A stretch of DNA of 64,000 bases, taken from Thereva unica. Lineage: Eukaryota; Arthropoda; Insecta; Diptera; Therevidae. Each line of letters opens with the position of its first letter. Position 1 is the stretch's first letter. Under the pieces are notes generated by a model that made no database searches, was not told where the DNA came from, and saw only the letters and a program-made list of their open reading frames with translations. A program made the translations under genes and the position numbers. Shown in pieces: positions 1 through 11,655 of this stretch. The stretch is from assembly GCA_949987705.1 (NCBI GenBank), contig OX465281.1, positions 100,897,248-100,961,247 of the forward strand, read 5' to 3'.

Positions 1-498
1 TTCCTCCTCCAGCCATCGGCCCGTGCTGTTATTTATAAATCCTACATTCGGCCTCTTCTCGAATATAACTCCCTCGTTTGGGGCGGCGCCCCAATAACCA
101 CCTTGGCATGGTTAGATAAGGTCCAAAAAAAGGCCCTTAAATTAATTGATGACGATACCGCTTGCTCCACCATCGACCCCCTCAGCCACCGTAGGAATGT
201 AGCAGCACTGACAAAATTTTATCGCTACTATCATAGTGACTGTTCCTCCGAGCTAAACGCTCTCCTGCCTCCACGGCATTCTTATACCCGCAACACCAGA
301 TTAGCCCACTCGTCTCATTCCCTCCACCTGCAACTCCCCCTTTCACGCACTCAACAAGATATGAATTCGTTTGTTAATAGAACAACTCGGCTGTGGAATA
401 ATCTCTCGCAGTCAGTATTTCCGAGCTCCTACAACATCCAAGAGTTCAAACGCAGGGTTCATCACCACCTTTTTCAATTCCCTCCCGTTCCTTTATAA
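1..498 (+). pseudogene. C-terminal end of a jockey/CR1-type LINE reverse transcriptase (partial)
   Basis: The reading frame is open from the first base to the stop at 498, so the coding region starts left of the window. The peptide has the layout seen after the RT domain of jockey/CR1-like LINEs: a YKSYIRPLLEY segment, then VQKKALKLI, and near the end a LWNNLSQSVFP...FKRRVHHHL segment. In an active element this protein would copy its own RNA at a nicked target. Only the tail is here, so activity cannot be judged. A related, more decayed tail lies in both arms of the large inverted repeat (15.8-16.15 and 56.3-56.66 kb). Confidence 0.75.
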
Positions 499-629
499 CC
501 CCTCCAACCCCCTCCCCGTACTAAGCTTACTGCTAGACATTGCACCATGACGTGACAAATGACATGACGGACTAGTAGTACAAAGGGTGATTCCTAAGCT
601 TAGCACTGCCACATAAAAAAAAAAAAAAA
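1..629 (+). mobile_element. LINE 3' end with poly(A) tail, inserted in the left LTR of Gypsy-1
   Basis: The coding tail is followed by about 115 bases of 3' UTR and a run of 15 A at 615-629. The LTR sequence resumes at once at 630. The right LTR of the same Gypsy element continues a little further at this point, so the LINE appears to have inserted in the left LTR and displaced its start out of the window. Confidence 0.7.
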
Positions 630-1020
630 GAATGCCTCTGTCTTCCGCTTGATCTTACTTCTCCATTCTCCAATCAAACACCATGTATAAATTCATTAGT
701 CAATTAAACGCCAGGCATTAGTACACTTCAAAAGCTTTATTTGCATATAACTAATATCTAAGCAATGCCTAACTACAAAACTCTACACACTACGATTACT
801 ACACGGAGGCCTAGTGCCAGTGAAAGCTACTACAATCGATAATAGAGCAGACTACGAGCTAGTTTCAGATTTAAAATAGAACTGGCAAATCAAATTATTT
901 TTCTATTATTTACATTATTCAAAGGTTACTTATCCTAATACATAATTTTTAGTGTACAGTGTTGGTGTGTTTCGTGTATTTCACATGTTGGTGGCTCTGT
1001 GTTCGCTTTGTGTCGCCACA
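630..1020 (-). repeat. 3' LTR (partial) of Gypsy-1
   Basis: Matches the two pieces of the right LTR at 4511-4622 and 6500-6736. The inner end reads TGTGGCGACAC on the minus strand. A polypurine tract (GGAAGGGGAGTAG, minus) lies against it at 1021-1033. This copy has about 42 bp, near 830-870, that the right LTR lacks. Confidence 0.85.
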
Positions 1021-1086
1021 CTACTCCCCTTCCAGTAAGGCATTCACTGCGTTGCGAAACTGACCTTTCTCTTCGTTGCTGGTCCG

Positions 1087-3326
1087 TCATATGTCCGAAG
1101 CGGTTTTCGAGTTGTCTCTATTCATGTTGGGCCAGACGTACTTCCTTTCTATGACCTTCCTCATTGCTTTACCGCTGCCGTGCGAAGGGTTGTGTTCTAT
1201 GTCGAAAACCTTTTTCCTTAGTGCTTTTGGCAGGTATGGCCTGATATCACCTGTCGATACGTCAGAGTACGCTTTCGTCTCCGTGCCTGTTAGTCTTAGA
1301 TTTTTCAGTTTGAGTGCGCCCGGATTCCGTAAAAGGTCTGCAAGTTCTTCATCATCAGCTTGCATTGTGGCTATTTCCTCCGTTGTTAGGTGTACTGGTA
1401 ACTCGATGTTGCTCACTCTCGAAAGTGCGTCTGCAACTGTGTTTTGTTGCCCTGTGATATGCCGTATATCGGTGGTGTATTGGCCAATGAGGTCTAAGTG
1501 TCTCTGTTGCCTCGGCGATGTTTTCGATGATTTTTGTTGAAATGCATATGTCAGAGGTTTGTGACCTGTTAGGATGGTAGTTCTTCGTCCTTCTATCATA
1601 TGCTTGAAAAAATTAATAGCCTTGAATATTGCGAGTAGTTCTCTATCATAGGTGCTATACTTCCTCTGCGGCTCTGTTAATTTTTTTGAGTAGAATCCTA
1701 GTGGTTTCCTTTCGCCGTCGATGATTTGTTCCAGAGTGGCTCCTATCGCTTCGTCAGATGCGTCCATAGTTAAATACAACGGTTTGCCTTCCGCTGGGTG
1801 CGTAATCAACGTGGCATTGGCTAGTTGCTGTCTGCATTGCTCGAACGCTGCCTCAGTTTTCGCATTCCATGCCACTGGTCTCTTGTCTCGCTTCTTTGTT
1901 CCCTCGGTTAGAGCGTGCAAAGGGCTTGTGTTTTTGCTGCATCCTTTATACATCTCCGATAGAAATTGATCATGCCCAGAAACCTTCGTAGTTCGCATAT
2001 CGTGACTGGTTTGGGGAATTGCATTATGGCTTGCACTCGTTGTGGAAGAGGTTTTATTCCCTCACTGCTTACCTCGTATCCAAGGTATTCGACCTTGTTC
2101 TTTCCCCATTGACATTTGCTCGGCTTTATCACAAGTCCAAACTCCTTTAGTCGCTGCGATACCTCTCTTAAATGCTTCACGTGCACGTTTCTTGACTGCG
2201 ATGCGATCATGATGTCGTCCACGTAACTGAAACAGTAGTCCAGTCCTCTTAGTGCCGTGTCTATGCATCGCTGAAATGTTTGGGCTGCGTTGGTTAGCCC
2301 AAATGGCATCACATTGAACTCCAACAAACCGAATGGCGTTATCAGCGCTGTCTTCTAATTGTCCTCAGGTGCCATCGGTATCTGAAAGTATACCCGTTCT
2401 AATTCCATCCTTGTAAAATATGTGCATCCGTGCAGTCGATGCGAGAAGTCTTGGATGTTTGGCACTGGATACTTGTCCGGCAAGGTTATATTATTTAGTC
2501 GTCGATAATCTCCGCAGATTCTCCAGCATCCATCCTTCTTCTTCCGCATCAGCATTGGGCTTGCATATGGGCTTGAGGATGGGCTGACAATTCCTTCCTT
2601 TATCCATTCATCGACTTCCTTTCGCGCTGCCTTCAGTCTGCCGGGTGAGGGTCTTCTCGGCCGTTCAGCGCAAGGTGGGCCTGTCGTTATTATGTGGTAT
2701 CGTACCTGATGTCGCGGTTCTTTTTTCTTATTAGGGAGTGTGATTTCTATGTTTTCTCTCATAATCCTTTCGAATTCGTTATCTCCCCTAATCGTCGTTA
2801 CTGCGGTTAGGTTACTCCTCGTGATGTTCCTCAATTGCAGTCAGCTTCGTGATATCGTCGATCAACCTACGATTTCTTAAGTCGGGAAGAAGTTCGTATT
2901 CGTGTAAGAAATCATTTCCTAATATTGGTTGTGCCACCTCGGCCACTATAAATTTCCACTCGAAAACTCGTCTCAATCCAAGACCCAAGGTCATATTCTT
3001 GATTCCGTATGTGGGTATTTTGGTACTATTCGCTGCGTATAAATATAAGTTAGGGTTCGCTGGACATCTTTCGACAAAAGTTTTAGGCAGAACCGACACG
3101 ACACGTCTGCTCCCGTATCTACTAAGAATTTCGTCCCAGTTTTTCGGTCGCGCATTAAGAGGCGTTTTGAAGATGCCAACTGGCCGACGAACGCCTCGTT
3201 TTCCGTCGGCGCTCTTAGTTTTCCGTCTTCGTCTGCCAGTTGCATGGCTCCCGGCATTTCTGTGCTTTGTTTCCGAACTTCTGGTGGTAGTAGCATCTCC
3301 CCTCTTTGTCCGATGTTCGTTGCCAT
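1087..3326 (-). pseudogene. pol: Gypsy-1 pol remnant: protease, RT, RNase H, truncated integrase
   Basis: The protease piece (from 3326) has the LVDTGADVS active site. The RT has FSYVDDIMIAS and the finger motif SPMLMRKKKDG. RNase H follows with MDASDEAIGATLEQ and LTGHKPLTYA. The integrase zinc-binding region begins (HNPSHGSGKAMRKV...YVWPNMNRD) and then stops at 1087 against the polypurine tract, so the catalytic DDE core is missing. Breaks seen: an in-frame stop after APEDN at about 2355, a frame change near 1960 where a short stretch between direct repeats looks deleted, and a frame change between protease and RT. The start relative to gag is a -1 overlap. Confidence 0.85.
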
Positions 3327-4054
3327 GGAGATGTGGATCTGTTGCGCTGTCGTCTCGTGTCCCGCCGGTCTCGTGATCTCGAACGTTGCTTCCGCACTTC
3401 TCTTGACAGTTCTTCCATCTTGATTTTTAACTCCCTTATGTCATCTGCGCCTGTAGCACCTTGTCTCCTTCCGCTTGTTGAGGTTTGGGTCGTTGTTATT
3501 CTACCTACAACGTCTCTCGTCTCTTCAACGGTACAGATGCGCGGTTTCATTACCTCCATTATGCGGTCTGCCTGTTGTGCCAGTATGACAAGGTCTTCCG
3601 TCTCGTTCATCGCCAATATGCCTCTCGTTTGCTCAGGTAGCTGTTCCAGGAAAAGAGAGCGTAGAACTGCCTTATTGCATTGTCCTCCTGCTAGTCCCTT
3701 CATGCGTTGCAAATATAAGGAGGGTTTTTCGTCACCCACTGGTTGTCCTCGGAGTAGACTACGTAATCGTGTTTCGGATGATTCTCCAAACGCTACGATG
3801 ATTCTTCCTTTTAGAGTGTTGTATTTGTCGTTCGGTGGAGGAGAGTCAATCAGGTCCCCCACAACTCCTAACATCTCGCTGTCCAAGTTTATTAAGACAT
3901 ATCTAAATTTAGATGTGTCCGATGAGATATGGTAGAGCGAAAGCGCTGCTTCAGCTACTGCAAACCATCTGTTTGGCGTCTCCTTCCAAAAAGGCTGTGG
4001 CAATCTTACCGTTGTTACCGCATTAACTTTTTGCGAAGCATACCCTCTATTCAT
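3215..4054 (-). CDS. gag: Gypsy-1 Gag
   Basis: 279 codons from the ATG at 4054. The N-terminal part (FWKETPNRWFAVAEAAL, YNTLKGRIIVAFGESSE, MKGLAGGQC) is the capsid-like region of CsRn1-type Gag. The C-terminus has an arginine-rich stretch and a zinc box CYYHQKFGNKAQKCREPC, of CHCC type. The stop at 3215-3217 directly follows GGAAAAC, and the protease frame is the -1 frame here, so Gag-Pol was probably made by -1 frameshifting. The frame is still open, but the element around it is dead. Confidence 0.8.
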   Translation of the reverse strand: MNRGYASQKVNAVTTVRLPQPFWKETPNRWFAVAEAALSLYHISSDTSKFRYVLINLDSEMLGVVGDLIDSPPPNDKYNTLKGRIIVAFGESSETRLRSLLRGQPVGDEKPSLYLQRMKGLAGGQCNKAVLRSLFLEQLPEQTRGILAMNETEDLVILAQQADRIMEVMKPRICTVEETRDVVGRITTTQTSTSGRRQGATGADDIRELKIKMEELSREVRKQRSRSRDRRDTRRQRNRSTSPWQRTSDKEGRCYYHQKFGNKAQKCREPCNWQTKTEN

Positions 4055-4792
4055 TCCGGAAGTTGATTCCGGTTGTAGTCCTGCATCGTTGAGTCACCTC
4101 TTGGGGAATCCTTGTTTTCCATTTTTTACCACTTTATATCACTACTTGAAACTTAAAAGCGACAACTCGAACTTCGGACTCGGACCGTGAACTCAATTCG
4201 GGACTAATTCTTTTCTGCTATACTTCCACCGACTCGTGTTTGTGTGTATGTGTGTGTGGTGTACAATTCGGCTCTTAACTTTCTTTAACTCACGTAATAA
4301 GGTAATTATAATTATTTAATGATATTGTTAAAAGATATTTTAAAACTAATTTTTATTTCTTCTATTCAATCAATCTGCTTATATGCTAAATACTTATGTT
4401 TTTCTTCCTGCAGGGATGTAGATGTCTTCTTTCTTGCGCTTTAATTTCTTTTTTCTTTCTTCGGGGTCACCAACTTCTATGGGGTCCTCCTCTCGTCAAG
4501 TAACTCCATAGAATGCCTCTGTCTTCCGCTTGATCTTACTTCTCCATTCTCCAATCAAACACTATGTATGAATTCATTAGTCAATTAAACGCCAGGTATT
4601 AGTACACTTCAAAAGCTTTATTGACGTGACAACGTCTATTAAAACGATGAACGCCGGCTGCATGCACCAAAAATGATGACTCATTGTCCCGTTATCTCCC
4701 GAAGTAATTTTAAAAAATTGATCGTAGTAATCTTAAAAATTTGATTAAAATTGTCAATATTAATTAGATTAAATTATTGTGAAATTGTCAAC

Positions 4793-5093
4793 AATAAGCA
4801 AAGCAAGCCAAACACTCTGTCTCCTAACTGGGTGCCGGTGTATAAGAAAATAGTGAACATTACACTGACGAAAACCGTGAAATGCAAACGAAAACAGTTT
4901 CCTTGCGTTCCTGCTTGTGCTATTACCATTCACAAGTCGCAAGGTGGGACGTTTACTGTTATTATCTATAATATAAAAATAAGTCGGGTTTTCCTTCCAG
5001 ACGCTATAATTAGAGAACGCACGATCCGATTTCCACGGTTTTGCATTCGTTGGAAAGGTCTCGGGCTCCGTGAGGTTTATAGCAAAAAAATTT
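4793..5093 (+). pseudogene. Helitron Pif1-like helicase, C-terminal fragment
   Basis: The frame reads ...[20 protein letters not shown] then [19 protein letters not shown], the motif V/VI region of Pif1-type helicases of Helitrons (compare the usual A-x-TIHKSQG core). After [10 protein letters not shown] it loses similarity, and the tandem array follows. There is no start codon context and no Rep domain; it is a captured or leftover fragment. The same fragment is at 53.5-53.77 kb with a few substitutions. Confidence 0.75.
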
Positions 5094-5106
5094 CAAAAGC
5101 AGGCGC

Positions 5107-6265
5107 TTGGTCCATAGCAGCCATCTCAAGAGGGCGGATTACCATTTTCTTTACAACCCCTCGACATGGATATCAAATGAAAGGTTATGGTAAGTAGAAC
5201 ACCAAAAGCAATATAGTATACTCAATATTTCGTTTGGTCCATGGCAGTCATCACAAGAGAGCAGATGACCATTTTCTTCACAACCCATTCGAAATGGGTA
5301 TCCAATGAAAGAGTATGATAAGTAGAACAATATAAGCAATATAGTATACTCAATATGTCGCTTGGTCCATAGCGGCCACCTCAAGAATGCGGATTACCAT
5401 TTTCTTCACAACACCTTCGACATGGATATCGAATGAAAGAGTATGATAAGTAGAACACCATAGGCAATAAAGTATACTCAATATATCGTTTGGTCCATGG
5501 CGATCATCTCAAGCGGGCGGATTACCATTTTCTTCACAACCCCTTCGAGATGGGTATCAAATGAGAGAGTATGATAAGTAGAACACATAAGCAATATAGT
5601 ATACGCAATATATATCGTTTGGTCCATAGCGGCCATCTCCAGAGGTTGGATTACCGATATTTTCACACCTCTCGATATGGATTTCAAATGAAAGGGTATG
5701 ATAAGTAGAACACCATAAGCAATATAGTATACTCAATATATCGTTTGGTCCATGGCGGTCATCTCAAGAGGGAGGATGATCATTTTCTTCACTCCCCCCG
5801 CGACATTGGTATCAAATGAAAGGGCATTATAAGAAGAATGCCATAGACCATGTCTTTAGATTCATGGCGGCCATCTCAAGAGGGCGGATTGCGATTTTCT
5901 TCACAACACCCGAGACATGGGTATCAAATGAAAGGCTATGAAAAGTAGAACACCATAAGCAATATAGTATACTCAATTTATAATTTGGTCCATGGCGGCC
6001 ATCTCAAAAGGGCGGTTTACCATTTTCTTCACAACTCCTTCTAGATGGGTATCAAATGAGAGAGTATGATAAGTAGAACACCATATGCAATATAGTATAC
6101 TCAATATATCGTTTGGTCCATAGCGGCCATCTCAAGAGTGCGGATTAATATTTTCTTCACAACCCCTTCGACATGGGTATCAAATGAAAGAGTATGATAA
6201 GTAGAACACCATAGGCAATATAGTATACTCAATATATCATTTGGTCCATGGCGGTCATCTCCCGA
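5107..6265. repeat. Tandem array, about 128-bp unit, roughly 9-10 copies
   Basis: The anchor TTGGTCCAT recurs at about 5107, 5233, 5361, 5489, 5618, 5744, 5986, 6112 and 6241, mostly 126-129 bp apart. Each unit carries ATTTTCTTCACAAC, ATGGGTATCAAATGA, a GATAAGTAGAACACCATA-like segment and GCAATATAGTATACTCAAT. Units differ by several percent. Short open frames in this array are by-products of the repeat. Confidence 0.9.
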
Positions 6266-6737
6266 AATCAATTTTCCCAGATTTGTTCTTTTTTCACTAT
6301 AGCTTTTTCCTATCGCAGACTGTGTCCTCATAATCTTATTTTATTGAAAAGCGTTGCAACGCACGCGGGTTTTTGCTAGTTTAATATAAATGATTCAAGT
6401 TTATTCATAAAAGTATGCAATCATTTCATCAATGTTTTCTCATGACGTTGTCACGTTAAACTATCGTCCGTAAACCCTCTTTACAGACAACAAATTTTTT
6501 GCATATAACTAATAACTAAGCAATGCCTAACTACAAAACTCTACACACTACGATTACTACACGGAGGCCTAGTGCCAGTGGAAGATTTAAAATAGAACTG
6601 ACAAATAAAATTATTTTTCTATTATTTACATTGTTCAAAGGTTACTTGTCCTAATACATAATTTTTAGTGTACAGTGTTGGTGTGTTTCGTGTATTTCAC
6701 ATGTTGGTGGCTCTGTGTTCGCTTTGTGTCGCCACAA

Positions 6738-7248
6738 TGTGATGATTTATGCGCCATCTGTTTGTCAAAAAGCATAATCAACGATTGTCGGTAACAGCTC
6801 TGGTTGATGTCTGAACTAATGATTTATGTACTAAACTAAAATTTGAACGAGCGATAAGTGAAGACAACTTCAAGCTTCTGGACGAAAAGAAAAGAACATA
6901 CCACTAGGCTCTAGAAAAGGGACGAAGGTTCCAAAAGTTAGATAAAGGTGGAGCTTGGATATAAAAGCGGCTTGCAGCCGCTTAGAAAGTCAGTTTTGAT
7001 TTGAAAGGCCATAAAAGTGTTCTAAAGTGAGAACGGTGAAAAGTGGTGATTTAAAAGAGAATTGTAAAGCGATAGATGGAATTTAATATTGCGAGTTATT
7101 AAAGTGAAAGTGATTATACTGAACTGTAAGAATTGTGTTTGTAATTAAATTGTGTTTTGGTTTGTAATAAATAAATACTTGTGTGGATAATTATAAAGTG
7201 TATTCCTTAATTAATCCTACGAATCCGTTAAGCCGTAAAAACGTAACA
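6738..7248 (+). repeat. Possible solo LTR
   Basis: The stretch begins TGTGATGATT and ends CGTAACA. Inside it has TATAAAAGCGGC at about 6959, a possible initiator TCAGTTT about 30 bp further, and AATAAATAAA at about 7167, in LTR promoter-to-polyA order. No matching target duplication is seen at the ends (left CACAA, right GTATA), so the limits are uncertain. Confidence 0.4.
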
Positions 7249-7385
7249 GTATAGGAATTGTTATTAGTAATTAATATAGTTTTTACAATCACTAGTAAGA
7301 AAATAGTAAAAATAGCAAAAATACAATTTCCAATTGTATAGAAAATAATAATAAATAACTTGATTATAATGATTATATGTATATA

Positions 7386-8175
7386 TTATTCAAATTGATA
7401 TTTAGCTTTATTTCTTATTTCTAATAAAAGCTCTTTATTATTTAAGCAATAATTATAAAATTCCCAGCAGTCGAACATTTTGTAATTAAATTGCACCATT
7501 AAGATATTTTTTACCGATTCAGGTAAAAGTCGGTTTCTTTCATCGGTCCACTGTGCCTTCATTAGGCTGAACACCCTTTCTAAGTAAGCATTTCGTGCTG
7601 GTATTGCAATATAAGAATTGCATAGTTTTAAAGATTTTCCGGATGTGTTATTATTTTGACTTTTAAAATAAGTTGTCCATTTATCCGCACAGTGTTGTTA
7701 TGAAAATTCTTCACATAGTATATTTTGATCTAAAAAATTATTTAACCTTATATATTGATCAAACAATAAAGATTCATTTATATCTATTCCTTTTTTTAAT
7801 AAATATTCTATAGTATCTTGGATTACATCCCACTCTGGCTTACTTTTTAGCAACATCCATTTAAATACTTTAAATTCATTCAAAAAGCATGTCCACATCG
7901 TTAAATATTTCAATGCTATTTCATATACATGAATTAATTCATTTTTTACGACATGGCTTCTCGGTAGATCATTATTACATCTAAATTCAAACATCTAAAT
8001 AAATTCCTTATCTCGTCTTTGTATTAATATTTCTTCTATGGAAAATAATATTTCACTAATTTCCATTAAGGAATTGTTTTCTTGCTCCATACTTTCTATT
8101 TTTGAATGGAAAACATACATTAAAGAATGGATAAACCATAAATTACACTCATTAAGAGGATTTTCGAAAAACATA
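7386..8175 (-). pseudogene. hAT-type transposase, C-terminal part, broken
   Basis: Read on the minus strand: NECNLWFIHSLMYVFHSKIE, then MWTCFLNEFKVFKWMLLKSKPEWDVIQ, KKGIDINESLLFDQYIRL, and finally ARNAYLERVFSLMKAQWTDERNRL and KNILMVQFNY. The last segment is the hAT dimerisation region (ERVFSLM...W.ERNRL). An in-frame TAA lies at about 7697 (after LCEEFS), and the frame starts abruptly at about 8175 where plus-strand Helentron sequence takes over. The N-terminal zinc finger and first catalytic residues are missing. Confidence 0.7.
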
Positions 8176-8177
8176 CT

Positions 8178-9015
8178 GTCCTCGGAGCAACCACAACAGT
8201 TGGTGTACGTGGCGCTGAGTCGGATAACGAATATAGACGGCTTGCACATCATCACGGAAAAAGATGCGCCTTTTATCTTCAAACACGGACGGGATGGGAA
8301 CGACTCACAGACAAGTTTGTGATGACGGTAACAACGCTGGGCAAACTGTAGTGACAAACCTTAATGTTCAGAGTTTGTCTGCGCACTTCGCCGATATTGA
8401 AGCGGATCCCGTGATACCGAGATCGGATTATTTGGTATTGACTGAAACGTGGATGCGTGACAATTTTGATCCAGTTCCAATCAATAATTATAAATGTATA
8501 ACCAGGCAGATTAATCGATCGGATTCTGATACAAACGCAGCTGGTGGAGTGGCAATCTATCGAAAATTAACATCAACATCCACGGCCAAAGTTCTCCACG
8601 TTGAATTGTCGGACACAACTCGTCTCATCAGAAACACAGGCGAGGTCTGCTTGGCTGAAATTACATGCTTCACTGCTGATACAATGTTTAAAATTGTACT
8701 TGGCGCAGTGGAGCAAGTGTCTCAAACATTAGTGTATTGCTGCACCAAGCACTCTTTCCGTTCGTGCATAACAGGCAGTATGTGCATCCGATCATGCAAG
8801 TTGATACCAATGTACTAATTCTTCTTTGTGGCGACTTCAACACAAACGTAAAAAATGATGATACATTCCTCAAATTCATGAAGGATATGTACAATCTCGA
8901 ATGCACATCAGATGTTACTAAGTCAACAACGCTGAGAGGAACAACCCTCGATTTGACTTTTTCAAGGCACATTACACTTGAAACACTCCCATTCATTTCA
9001 TACTTTTCCCATTGA
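8178..9015 (+). pseudogene. Helentron helicase end fused to AP-type endonuclease domain, frameshifted
   Basis: The first frame ends the helicase: QLVYVALSRITNIDGLHIIT...FIFKHGRDG (motif VI, VALSR). A second frame from about 8340 gives an endonuclease/exonuclease/phosphatase fold: TNLNVQSLSAHFADIEADP, YLVLTETWMRD. A third frame from about 8740 gives LLCGDFNTNV and TTLRGTTLDLTFSR, ending at 9013-9015. The order helicase-endonuclease is that of Helentron (Helitron2) Rep-helicase-EN proteins. Two indels separate the three frames, and the Rep and most helicase motifs are missing, so this is a dead C-terminal piece. Confidence 0.75.
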
Positions 9016-9247
9016 TTATATACTAAGTAGATATGGACAAACGCGAGTCAAATTAACTTCAGGTTACGGCACCACGAGCTGGGGGCGCTAATATCGCAGG
9101 GTTTTATGCTCCGCTATATATGGTTAGTTTCTGAAATAAACTTTTCTTGTTTATGTGAAAGCCCTTTGCGCATTTGAAAATAAAATCAGAGCTGCGGCTT
9201 TGATTTTAGAGGCTGCGGATCTAAAAATAGATTCCTATGCGCTTAGT
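9016..9247 (+). repeat. Diverged repeat module shared with 61.58-61.91 kb
   Basis: Begins with a near copy of TAAGTAGATATGGACAAAC, also found at about 61600, and later shares GCGGATCTAAAAATAG with 61.88 kb (there TCGGATCTAAAAATAG). No coding frame is seen. Confidence 0.4.
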
Positions 9248-9576
9248 GGGATGATACACGAGTCAACGTGTCTCTGCAACACACTGTCAGTTTGTTGAGC
9301 GGAGGTGATACACGACTCAACACGCTACACGCAACACTCTGTATAATAACATTGCGATTTTATATGTGTGGGTGTGCATTCCAAATTATTTTCACCCAGA
9401 ATCGCTTGACAGCCACGCATATATAAACATTTTTCAAGAAACTGGAGGAAAAATAGAAATCGTTTCTAGTTTCAGTCAACACCGCACACTTCACCCTTAC
9501 CCGTCCCTTGGCCAACGAACTGCGCAGAAAAAGCTCGTGTTGCTCAACATGTTGACCCGTGTATCATCCCCCTTAC
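9248..9576. mobile_element. Small inverted-repeat element (MITE-like)
   Basis: The ends read GGGATGATACACGAGTCAAC at 9249 and, on the other strand, GGGATGATACACGGGTCAAC at the right. TTA stands just outside both ends, so a 3-bp duplication is possible. It has no open frame of note. Left alone, the short frame across its right half is not a gene. Confidence 0.45.
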
Positions 9577-9619
9577 TCTTGCTGCTTTGTTCAAGAAGGG
9601 CAAGGAGAATGAAAAAATG

Positions 9620-11290
9620 ATGATGATTTCGTGGGCGATGGGTGAAATTTGACAATGGGGGAAAAATCAATGGGCGAGCAACTTTAATGGGAAATTTGGC
9701 TACAACGATGTTTTTGTTATCTTGAGAAATGAAATGGGTTTAAAAGGGACGATTTCACTTTTTTAGCGAAAAGGTGATAAATTTGTAGATTTTTTTCTCA
9801 GGTATTTTAATTCGTAGAAATTTGAAATTTTTACGGATAATTGTATTATTATTGATATACATACATACATACATATATAAAATAATTTTTATTTTTGATT
9901 TTATTTATCGTTATTTACATATGTGGCATGGCCAAGTCTAACCCTTTGTACCGTTAGTACGTTATGTCCTTCAAGTCAGGATGCAATGTCTACTAGTAAG
10001 TTTAGGTTAGTCTGGATAGTGCGTCTGTAGATTTCGATGAACCTTGGGTTTTATCTGTGAGGTATTATATGGTCTCAGTAACACCGACTGTGTGTTCTAT
10101 TTATTAACGAAGGGAAGGTATGTAGTGGGCCTGGGATGGGCCGAGTTGGCTAGTCTTGGGGAAAAAAAGTGCATGTAGATAAAAGCGGTAAAAGTTAGCA
10201 AGGGCTGCTACATTTCTACAGCGGCTTGAAGAGTCTATAGAGGAGCAAAAGGGTGCTATCGCCAATGCACCTTCTTCGTTTTGCTGGCTGAAGGAGGAAC
10301 TTGCATCTCTTAAGGAATCTCAGGCATTGATAAGCTTGTTTGGCGAGTTGGAATACGTGATTACTCCATCGCAGAACTGGGACCTTATTCTCTATTACAA
10401 TATTGTCATATTGTTTTTAACGAAATGCCGAAACCGTATTTTATTTTACAATATTGGTGGCATTCATTTTACATGAAAATTTAACAATATTGGCAAATTT
10501 TTACTTGAAAGCTGTTTCGTTTTCGGATCGGATTTAAGAATATTGTAATACGGAATAGGGCATTTGAAGATAAAATTACGTCTAAAGGTACGAGTCCACC
10601 AAAGCATTTGTTTGCAGGCTTTTGACGTGATAATGACGTAAAAAGATGATGTTTCAGATGTGCATAGCTGCGATATGTACTTTCTTCGTGACGTCATTTT
10701 ACTGGCGAGCAAATGTTTGTTTGCCTTGGTGGATTTGTATCTTAAGATATTAAGAGATGAGTTAGCTATTAGATTCTTTTTGCCCACTGAGATGAAGGGG
10801 AGAGTGGTACAAATTTTCATAAGGATCAGAGTTCACAAGGCACAAGACAAGGTCTGGTCCTTGCTTGTTTTATATTGACCCTTTAGAATGCCGGCCGAGA
10901 TCCGACGTCATCCAGTACTACCTTGATTGAACGGTCACAAACGATGTTCTCAAATTAGTTCTTTAGAACTGAGATGTAAGTTAATTTTTCAGTTTTAGAG
11001 AAGCCATCGAGTTTTCCACTTCTTCCGTTGCACGCATAACTCTACTCTAAAGTTCCTGCAAAAATATATGTAATTTTTGAAGAGGAGTGTTTTTTGTTCT
11101 ACTCAATCAATTCAGTAATTTTCAAAGTAACAACTGTTAAAAAAATTTACCTTTGAACAAAAACAATATTAAAAATTATTGAAAAAATTGACGAAATATA
11201 TTTAGAACTGATAAATAAACTAGGTGAACTGATAAATAAACTAGCTTATAGTTACACAATGTGTCTGCATCTACAAATTTCTTTTTTGAT
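9620..11290. other. Stretch with no recognisable gene
   Basis: AT-rich. 9620-9790 resembles, at low identity, the right arm at 61.96-62.06 kb and, inverted, the left arm at 13.04-13.16 kb. A possible small inverted-repeat element with GAGTCCACCAA-like ends lies at about 10585-10745. I see no reading frame similar to a known protein. Confidence 0.5.
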
Positions 11291-11655
11291 TGTTTGCAAT
11301 CTTTTCCTCACACAAAACAAGAGAGATTTGTTCCGAGGCACCCGCCAGTAATTATGGGTTTTCACGGCAGGTTGCCAGTTGTATAATAAGTGTTATATAC
11401 AAATACATGTACATAATATTCCAAAATTCTTAGAGTTTTGGGTAATTATTTACAATATCATCCCACTTCGAGGTGGTAGGGGTTGTAATGGAGGTTAAGC
11501 TGAACATGTTTCTTTTGGAATTAGCACTTGGTCATCCTTAAAAAAGTTATTGACGGTTGAAATTTTGTTAAAATCATCTTTTTACAAGTATTTTTTTTTA
11601 AATATGAGTAACGACTTAGACTCTGGATTGTAAGATCCAAATACTCTCCTACCAT

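Larger units (their letters stand above)
4623..6499 (+). mobile_element. Helitron/Helentron-type insertion with a 128-bp tandem array, copy 1
   Basis: 1877 bp inserted between T residues of the Gypsy-1 LTR. It begins GACGTGACAACGTC and near its right end carries the inverted form GACGTTGTCACG. It holds a helicase remnant (4793-5093), a tandem array (about 5107-6265), then a hairpin GCGTTGCAACGC followed by GGGTTTTTGCTAG at 6379, a typical Helitron 3' end, and about 120 bp more. The last 120 bp may be a host repeat into which a Helitron had first jumped, so this may be two nested units. A close copy lies at 53273-55298. Confidence 0.75.
630..6736 (-). mobile_element. Gypsy-1: decayed CsRn1-like Ty3/Gypsy retrotransposon
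   Basis: Minus-strand order is LTR, primer-binding site, gag, protease, RT, RNase H, start of integrase, polypurine tract, LTR. The primer site at about 4459-4472 (minus TGGTGACCCCGAA) fits tRNA-Trp, and the Gag box is CHCC rather than CCHC; both are known marks of the CsRn1 group. The integrase core and everything after it are deleted, the pol frame is broken, and both LTRs carry insertions. It is a dead, older copy. Confidence 0.85.
4473..6736 (-). repeat. 5' LTR of Gypsy-1, split by a Helitron-type insertion
   Basis: The LTR pieces are 4473-4622 and 6500-6736. The left LTR has the continuous form GCTTTATTTGCATATAAC, which shows that the 4623-6499 block was inserted between T residues. The outer limit next to the primer site is not certain to a few bases. 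Confidence 0.8.

Noticed and set aside
5107..6265. Tandem array as a CRISPR-like array
   Set aside because: Units are about 128 bp with no unique spacers, inside a eukaryotic Helitron. Simple minisatellite.
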